The notes under the pieces are model-generated. The model saw nothing but the letters and a program-made list of their open reading frames with translations, was not told the DNA's origin and did no database searches. From Candidatus Hermodarchaeota archaeon (lineage in GTDB: Archaea; Asgardarchaeota; Hermodarchaeia; Hermodarchaeales; Hermodarchaeaceae), in assembly GCA_016840135.1 (NCBI GenBank), contig JAEOSX010000094.1, positions 1 through 57,203 on the forward strand: a stretch of DNA of 57,203 bases, read 5' to 3'. This document shows positions 8,298 to 13,230 of the stretch, piece after piece. The position numbers and the translations under genes were made by a program. How positions within the stretch are numbered: the first letter of the stretch is position 1; each line of letters begins with the position of its first letter.

Positions 8298-10310
8298 CTA
8301 TTGCTCACCTTCGATATTGATAGGTCCTGGGGGGAGGATTGCAATAATCTCGTCTATATTCATTGTTGCAATATACTGCCGCAGCTCATTTGGTGCATTC
8401 TTTGAGTAATGTGAGCGTAGAAGTTTGGCAACTTCTGATACCTTCAGTTTACCAGGAATTATGGTGGAATAGTGTGCTGTTTGCGTCTTCATCGCTGTTT
8501 CAGGTCCAGCAGCGAAATAGGGTATTCCATTTTCTTCTAGTAGACCCACTGCTAATCGTAGAGGTGTTTTTCTAAAATAACTACGATTTCCACGAACCAT
8601 TACCGCGCCCTTTGGTAAAAATTCGCCAGTTGGAGCACTTAGTGAAACCTGTTCACTTCGCACCCAATAGGCATCACAGCCGGTCCACCCTGCTCTCCAA
8701 GCACGTGAGTGGCTCACTGCAAAGATTGCGGTTTCCAACAAATCCTCTTCAGTGGGTTCTTTTTGTCCTGTTTTAAGAATGACGGCAGGTGCTCCAGTGA
8801 TGTCTGCATGGAAAAAGATGTCTTCTTTTTCGAGGTGCTTCCGGATTAGTTGTTGGTTGCTTACAGCATCTCTCCCGCCTAGGACTAAAAGTCCAGAAGA
8901 TGTGAAGAACCAGCGGAACTTCTCATACCACTGTTTTTTCCGTCGCTGAATCGTTTTTTGTGTTTGAGCTTGCGTTACTTCTTCATCCCTTTTCTGCTGT
9001 AGTTCAAGGAGTTTCCTTTTTGTGTCTTTGATTGCTAGGAGCGCACCCTCTACCTTTCTTTCAAGCTGCTTACTCCTTTGAAATAATGTATTGGCGTTCT
9101 CTGCAGCAGATAATCTAAAGTCTAAGGCTATCGAATGCCCGTCAAGTAAAACGTGTACTCTGCCGGAGTGGGGGTCAAGCCGTTCTGTAATCGAGGCTGC
9201 AGCAATTTGCCGCTCTTTCCCTAGGTCAAGGCGATTCTGGATTTCTTGCCATGGTACATCTTTCTGGCGTGCTTCACGGATAGTCGTTAACAGCTCTTCT
9301 ACGATTGGCATCTGCTGATAAATGGCATTCGCGGCTTCTCGACTTCTTAGGGCTCTGACTCCCATAGTTTCCATATGCTGCTGTTGTTTTTCCAAAAGCC
9401 GCTGAAGCTTTGATAACTCGCCTTGATATTTGTCCTCTAGGCTTTCAAGAGAGGTTTCTCTATGGTGGATTGAATAATATGCATCAAGTGCCTCATTAAA
9501 AGTCGGATATTCCTTAACCTTTACTCCTTTGTAACGTTCTGATGCCATTGGAAGAAAACGAGATGGATTACCCTCTTCGTCCAACACAACATGGGGTGTA
9601 AGCTGGTCTTCATCTAGTGCGATAAAATAGGTCAAGATAGTTGTGTGTAGTATCTTCCTTTGTTCTGGTGACAATGAGCGAGCGGGTGTCTCTCGCGCTA
9701 TTCCACTTCTAGCTAGGATTTCTTCCGCTGTATCGCCGCTCAAACTGAAGCCACGGACAAGAGTTCGTATGATATCTCCCTTGGAGGTTTCCAAGGTGCT
9801 GTTCAACTCGTCTTCAGTTATATTCCAAGGGTCTTTACCTCTTAGAGGCGGAAACTCGAAGGGTGCTCCTCGAACAAGATCACGGTCACGCATACGTCGA
9901 TATGTCATTGCTGTTACGATACGCCCTTTCGGGTCCAGAAGAACAGCATTACCGTCGCCAAATAGTTCGATTACAAGGGTATATTCCTTTTCCAAAGGAC
10001 CAGCACGTAAGTAAACTACCCGGTCAAAGCCCTGTTGTTCAAACGCTGTAATTTTGTGATCTCGAAGATGCCGACGGAGAGATTTACAGAAGGCACGTTG
10101 TTGAGCCTCTTTCTCGTAGGTTAGTGCAGTTAGATGCATGCGTCTTCCGGGCTCAATTATTAGCCAAATCTTGTTTGGCGAGTCGTGGCTTATTTTGAAT
10201 ATCAGCGAACCATTAAGTTGATATATGTTCAAAATCCATTTGCCGACTAGTGCATCCTTCAATTCGCGTAGCATCACATATATGTCGGATGCAGTCATAC
10301 TTACAGTCAC
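8298..10310 (-). CDS. rqcH: Rqc2/RqcH/NEMF family (NFACT) ribosome quality-control factor
   Basis: Members bind peptidyl-tRNA-blocked large ribosomal subunits and direct C-terminal tailing of stalled chains. The order is an NFACT-N domain (about residues 1-270, with the conserved Asp-Arg pair in QGFDRVVYL), a HhH region, two coiled coils near 285-370 and 400-445, and an NFACT-R domain from about 455 (WYEKFRWFFTSSGLLVLGGR, DIFFHADITGAPAVI, SRAWRAGWTGCDAYWV). The 670-residue length fits archaeal members. An internal ATG at 10298 (MTASDIYVML) is an alternative start. It is divergent from the EMC6-like gene, only 37 nt away. Confidence 0.93.
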   Translation of the reverse strand: MTVSMTASDIYVMLRELKDALVGKWILNIYQLNGSLIFKISHDSPNKIWLIIEPGRRMHLTALTYEKEAQQRAFCKSLRRHLRDHKITAFEQQGFDRVVYLRAGPLEKEYTLVIELFGDGNAVLLDPKGRIVTAMTYRRMRDRDLVRGAPFEFPPLRGKDPWNITEDELNSTLETSKGDIIRTLVRGFSLSGDTAEEILARSGIARETPARSLSPEQRKILHTTILTYFIALDEDQLTPHVVLDEEGNPSRFLPMASERYKGVKVKEYPTFNEALDAYYSIHHRETSLESLEDKYQGELSKLQRLLEKQQQHMETMGVRALRSREAANAIYQQMPIVEELLTTIREARQKDVPWQEIQNRLDLGKERQIAAASITERLDPHSGRVHVLLDGHSIALDFRLSAAENANTLFQRSKQLERKVEGALLAIKDTKRKLLELQQKRDEEVTQAQTQKTIQRRKKQWYEKFRWFFTSSGLLVLGGRDAVSNQQLIRKHLEKEDIFFHADITGAPAVILKTGQKEPTEEDLLETAIFAVSHSRAWRAGWTGCDAYWVRSEQVSLSAPTGEFLPKGAVMVRGNRSYFRKTPLRLAVGLLEENGIPYFAAGPETAMKTQTAHYSTIIPGKLKVSEVAKLLRSHYSKNAPNELRQYIATMNIDEIIAILPPGPINIEGEQ

Positions 10311-10347
10311 TGAGGTTTCACCTTTGGCTGAGAAAACACAATCCCGG

Positions 10348-10635
10348 ATGTCTGCCGAAAATCGGATTTATTATACACGACTTATCTTCGCTATTATGGC
10401 TGCCTTGATATGCCTAGGCTTAAACCTTTCGGGTTTATTAGGCGTCATCGGCTTGATTATTGGAATAGTCATAATAGTAGTCTCTTACTTTGTGCCAATC
10501 TATCTTCTTGGCGTTAACCCTGAAGATGTTGGAGGGCATGGTCGTGGTTTGATGAAAGGTCTTGGAACAGCGATACTTCTATTTCTGGTTACGTGGTTCC
10601 TTGTGTACAACTTCATTTTCCCGATTTTTGTATAA
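10348..10635 (+). CDS. EMC6/Rab5IP-like small membrane protein
   Basis: A 95-residue protein with three predicted membrane helices (about 11-27, 29-53 and 71-93) and a short polar N-terminus MSAENRIYYTRL. The layout resembles EMC6, a core subunit of the eukaryotic ER membrane protein complex: an N-terminal N-x-x-Y-x-R segment, a Gly-rich second helix (SGLLGVIGLIIG), a charged loop, and a C-terminal helix of the GGL...FW/TWFLVY type (LMKGLGTAILLFLV, TWFLVYNFIF). The frame extends upstream to 10225 inside rqcH, so the ATG at 10348 is chosen. A role in membrane-protein insertion would be inference. Family call is moderate. Confidence 0.6.
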   Translation: MSAENRIYYTRLIFAIMAALICLGLNLSGLLGVIGLIIGIVIIVVSYFVPIYLLGVNPEDVGGHGRGLMKGLGTAILLFLVTWFLVYNFIFPIFV

Positions 10636-10741
10636 CTCATTGAAGTTTTCTCTTTCTTATGAACCAAAGTTTGAGAAAACCTTAATAGAGTGTTTACCGC
10701 TTTTATTCCCCGAGAGTCTACTTCCGATTAGAGGGTGTTAA

Positions 10742-11269
10742 TTGAAACTCGATGACAAGGATTTGCGAATCTTATCGCTATTGATACTAGATGGTCGGGC
10801 AAAATACACTCATATTGCGCGCACTCTCTCTGAAGAAATGAACCAAAGCATACCTGATACGACTGTTTTATTCCGCATTCGTAAGTTGCAGCAAGCTGGC
10901 GTTATCAAAAGATTCACAGCCAGCATCACTCCAGAGATACTAGGCTACTCACTATGTGGCATAATATGGGCGCGAATTGGAGGACATATCCTCCATGAGA
11001 TAAGCGTAGAACATGCACATAAACTCGAGGCCGAGTTAAGAAACCGATCCAACGTGGTTTTTCTTACACTAGACAATAACGATACAGGGATATTTGCATT
11101 CGTTCTAGGTCATGAGGTTCAAGACATCGAAGAAATCTACATCAAACTAAAAGACAACCCAGATGTTGTTGACGCCCAAATGTGGCTCTTAAATAAACCA
11201 ACAAAAGGCGACATTGGGGTTATGGATGTCTCATCACTCATTGAGAGGGGAAAAGTATCAGATGACTGA
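10742..11269 (+). CDS. Lrp/AsnC-family transcriptional regulator
   Basis: 175 residues with an N-terminal helix-turn-helix (LDDKDLRILSLLILDGRAKY through LFRIRKLQQAGVIKRF) and a C-terminal ligand-binding/oligomerisation region with alternating strands. It begins with TTG at 10742, preceded by a gagggtg ribosome binding site; no ATG or GTG fits the family N-terminus better. The stop overlaps the next gene's start by 8 nt, so regulator and KaiC-like ATPase are translationally coupled. The effector is unknown; family members often sense amino acids. Confidence 0.87.
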   Translation: MKLDDKDLRILSLLILDGRAKYTHIARTLSEEMNQSIPDTTVLFRIRKLQQAGVIKRFTASITPEILGYSLCGIIWARIGGHILHEISVEHAHKLEAELRNRSNVVFLTLDNNDTGIFAFVLGHEVQDIEEIYIKLKDNPDVVDAQMWLLNKPTKGDIGVMDVSSLIERGKVSDD

Positions 11270-11999
11270 AACTTCGGAACGCGTAAAAACAGGAATCCCT
11301 GGATTAGACGGTATCCTCCACGGTGGATTCATTCACGGAAGCAATGTTCTTGTCTCTGGTGGGGCAGGAACTGGTAAAACTATCTTCTGCATGCAATTTC
11401 TGCACGCTGGGGCTACGCAGTATGGCCATAATGGTGTGTTCGTTACCTTGGAAGAAAGACCAAAGGAATTACGACGGGAAGCTGCCAGATTTGGCTGGGA
11501 CTTCACCAAGTTTCAGGAAGAAGAAAAAATCATCATTGTTGATGCAGCCTCCAGCAAAGCGGGGCTCCCAACTACTGAGAAGCATGCTATTCGTACTGGT
11601 CTAGATATCAACGCATTAGCTCAAGAAATTTACCGTGTAACAAAGCGTATTAATGCACGAAGAATTGTTATAGACTCAGTATCGGGGCTTGGAATAAGGT
11701 TTGAAGGAGTTGCAGCAGTTCGAAACGCCATCTTCAAGCTATCAAGCTTGTTACGTGAACTTGGTGCAACGTCAATAATGACCTCTGAGGTAGCCCACGG
11801 ATCAACGGGATTCAGTCGATATGGAGTGGAAGAGTTCATTGCCCAAGGTCTGATAATACTCTCACTCACTGAACAGGACCGTGAGCTTCGGCGTAGTCTA
11901 GTTGTCCGAAAGATGAGACAAACTGGGCACAGCCTTAAGCGGTTCCCATTTGAGATTAGCGGTTCTGGTCTTGTAGTTATGCCTGGCGGCGAATTATAA
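11262..11999 (+). CDS. KaiC-like RecA-superfamily ATPase
   Basis: A single-domain KaiC-type ATPase of 245 residues. It shows the entry motif TGIPGLDGILHGGF, Walker A GGAGTGKT (33-40), a catalytic Glu pair in FVTLEERPKEL, and Walker B RRIVIDSVSGLGIRF. The C-terminal stretch LVVRKMRQTGHSLKRFPFEI is the usual KaiC ending. The frame opens at 11214, but the ATG at 11262 gives the standard N-terminus and overlaps the Lrp stop. Single KaiC modules in archaea act in signalling rather than clocks; the partner here is probably the preceding Lrp protein. Confidence 0.9.
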   Translation: MTETSERVKTGIPGLDGILHGGFIHGSNVLVSGGAGTGKTIFCMQFLHAGATQYGHNGVFVTLEERPKELRREAARFGWDFTKFQEEEKIIIVDAASSKAGLPTTEKHAIRTGLDINALAQEIYRVTKRINARRIVIDSVSGLGIRFEGVAAVRNAIFKLSSLLRELGATSIMTSEVAHGSTGFSRYGVEEFIAQGLIILSLTEQDRELRRSLVVRKMRQTGHSLKRFPFEISGSGLVVMPGGEL

Positions 12000-12021
12000 A
12001 AGGTGTAGAATTTACCCTATA

Positions 12022-12708
12022 CTAACACAAAATTTTGAGGAATAACATGGCAAGGTATGTCAACAGAAAATAAAGTACTAGTGGTACTGCAACCTTTCTC
12101 CAGAGCCTCTCACCAATCTCTGTCGAGTTATCAGAGATTCTTCGCGTAAACCAGTACCTCCTTAGACTAGATTTGAATAAACTCCTTTGTTGAGGGGAGT
12201 ATTGATAGTGCCTTATTATATTCTGGAAAAGAAGAATAACACACTGTATACCCACAATCAAAAAGGCGCCTGTGAAGATTAGAATAGTCGAGTATACGAG
12301 TGTTACTTGGTTAATTTCCAACCAAGGATAAACAGTTGACGATACTAGTAATGCCTTCCCATCGGCTCCACCTAATAAGCCGACACTAAAGCAGAATATA
12401 ACTAGTGTGAAGACTAGAAATAATTGTAGAGAATAAAGGAGAGCTAAACCACTCATAAGCAGACGAAAAAAACCGAAGGGGAGGGCGGCAAGCCCGATAA
12501 ACCACACCCGATTCGGAACTTCTCCTGTTCGTACATCCATTATAGCTGCAGAAAATAGCGAGATGAGAAATAAAACAATTGTCACAATACCAAACAAAGC
12601 ATCCAAGTGAAAAGCCTCAAAATAATAGTGCTGCAGATTTTTTAAACGCAGCAATCCTTGATGATGAAGGCACCTCTCAATCGCTTTTTGGAAGCCGTAA
12701 ATGACCAA
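12022..12708 (-). CDS. A24-family prepilin/preflagellin peptidase
   Basis: A polytopic membrane aspartic peptidase of up to 228 residues. The first catalytic Asp is in AAIMDVRTGEVPN (about D58); the second is in LLGGADGKALL (about D116), where the usual G-x-G-D is read as GGAD. At least five hydrophobic segments surround these motifs. Such enzymes remove class III signal peptides from archaeal pilins and archaellins. The ORF start at 12708 overlaps the upstream small membrane gene by 32 nt, so the true start may be further in. No pilin gene is visible nearby. Confidence 0.8.
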   Translation of the reverse strand: MVIYGFQKAIERCLHHQGLLRLKNLQHYYFEAFHLDALFGIVTIVLFLISLFSAAIMDVRTGEVPNRVWFIGLAALPFGFFRLLMSGLALLYSLQLFLVFTLVIFCFSVGLLGGADGKALLVSSTVYPWLEINQVTLVYSTILIFTGAFLIVGIQCVILLFQNIIRHYQYSPQQRSLFKSSLRRYWFTRRISDNSTEIGERLWRKVAVPLVLYFLLTYLAMLFLKILC

Positions 12709-12916
12709 AGACTGCTATTACAAGTACGCCAGCGATTTCAACACAAATAGCAACAACCAAAAAAAGAGGATTCGTAGGGATCTGACCTAACATCTTTCCG
12801 GAATAGACAACTGCTACACCACTAAGCAACAGGATGAAGAAAAGAATGGCCATTGAAGAATATTTGAACTTTGTAATTATCGAGTCTAGGAGTCGGCGTT
12901 TAGAAGACATAAGCAT
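12677..12916 (-). CDS. Small protein with two membrane helices
   Basis: 79 residues: a basic N-terminus (MLMSSKRRLLDSIITKFKY) and two hydrophobic helices (SMAILFFILLLSGVAVVY and LFLVVAICVEIAGVLVIAVF) ending in HLRLPKSD. The gene overlaps the start of the A24 peptidase frame, so the two are probably co-transcribed. I do not recognise the family. It might be an accessory subunit for the peptidase or an unrelated membrane peptide. Confidence 0.6.
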   Translation of the reverse strand: MLMSSKRRLLDSIITKFKYSSMAILFFILLLSGVAVVYSGKMLGQIPTNPLFLVVAICVEIAGVLVIAVFGHLRLPKSD

Positions 12917-13010
12917 CGCCTGGATTATAACCCACAGGACCCACCTGTTTTAAAATTTTTGTGTCTTGAACTTGTTGTATGGAAGTGGGGATTTGGTGGG
13001 CCCGGCGGGA

Positions 13011-13043
13011 TACTTGCCGCAGGGATAACAATCCCAAATCGGC
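13011..13043 (-). other. tRNA intron 3 (33 nt, T-loop position 59/60)
   Basis: The insertion sits in the T loop. It forms a textbook bulge-helix-bulge: outer helix GCGGG/CCCGC, central four pairs TTTG/CAAG, 3-nt bulges AAG and TAT, and inner helix CCG/CGG capped by GGGAT/ATCCC. Cleavage after the second bulge base on each side gives the 7-nt loop TTTGAAT. Position 59/60 is a known but uncommon archaeal intron site. Confidence 0.85.
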
Positions 13044-13065
13044 TTCAAACCCGCGACCTCCGGCT

Positions 13066-13103
13066 GACCTTGGTTTCGCAAACGAATGTTTGGAGCGACA
13101 CCA
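13066..13103 (-). other. tRNA intron 2 (38 nt, canonical position 37/38)
   Basis: It lies just after A37, the standard archaeal tRNA intron site. Exon bases CCTT (31-34) can pair with AAGG near the intron 3' end, and GGT next to the 5' site pairs with ACC beside it. Inside is a hairpin built on TTCG and CGAA. The bulge on the 5' side may be 4 nt rather than 3, so the motif is slightly relaxed. Removal joins A37 to A38 and restores a 7-nt anticodon loop. Confidence 0.78.
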
Positions 13104-13111
13104 TATAAGGC

Positions 13112-13143
13112 TTACACGCTTTGCACAGTTTTGTGCGATAGCT
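13112..13143 (-). other. tRNA intron 1 (32 nt, position 29/30)
   Basis: This segment separates CCG (27-29) from GC (30-31) of the anticodon stem; only its removal restores the CCGGC strand that pairs with GCCGG. It contains a hairpin with GCACA pairing to TGTGC plus a GCT/AGC extension. The 4 nt GCGC before the 5' site can pair with GTGT before the 3' site through two G-T pairs, giving a relaxed bulge-helix-bulge with 3-nt bulges CG^A and AA^G. The outer helix is weak. Confidence 0.75.
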
Positions 13144-13230
13144 CGGCGCTCCAGATCAGGCTAAGCCACGGGCCCATTATGTGTGGAGACGTTCCTTGTT
13201 GTTATTCTCTGGTTTTAAAGTGTGTTGGCG

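Larger units (their letters stand above)
12994..13175 (-). tRNA. tRNA-Ile, anticodon UAU, with three introns and encoded CCA
   Basis: Removing three insertions gives a regular 76-nt cloverleaf plus encoded CCA. The acceptor stem is GGGCCCG with CGGGCCC and discriminator A. The D arm is GCTT...GAGC. The anticodon stem is CCGGC with GCCGG around loop CTTATAA, so the anticodon is TAT. The variable loop is AGGTC, and the T arm is GCGGG-TTTGAAT-CCCGC. The body matches archaeal tRNA-Ile, and ileS ends 55 nt upstream on the same strand, supporting the isotype. Introns sit after positions 29, 37 and 59. Most archaea read AUA with a CAU anticodon carrying agmatidine, so UAU is unusual. D-loop A19 and T-loop U56 replace the usual G19-C56 pair. 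Confidence 0.88.

Noticed and set aside
13144-13175. Reading the anticodon region as tRNA-Trp (CTCCAAA near 13053-13060 of the minus strand)
   Set aside because: CTCCAAA occurs inside intron 2 but the flanking bases do not form an anticodon stem with GCCGG. The UAU reading gives a perfect 5-bp stem and a normal loop.
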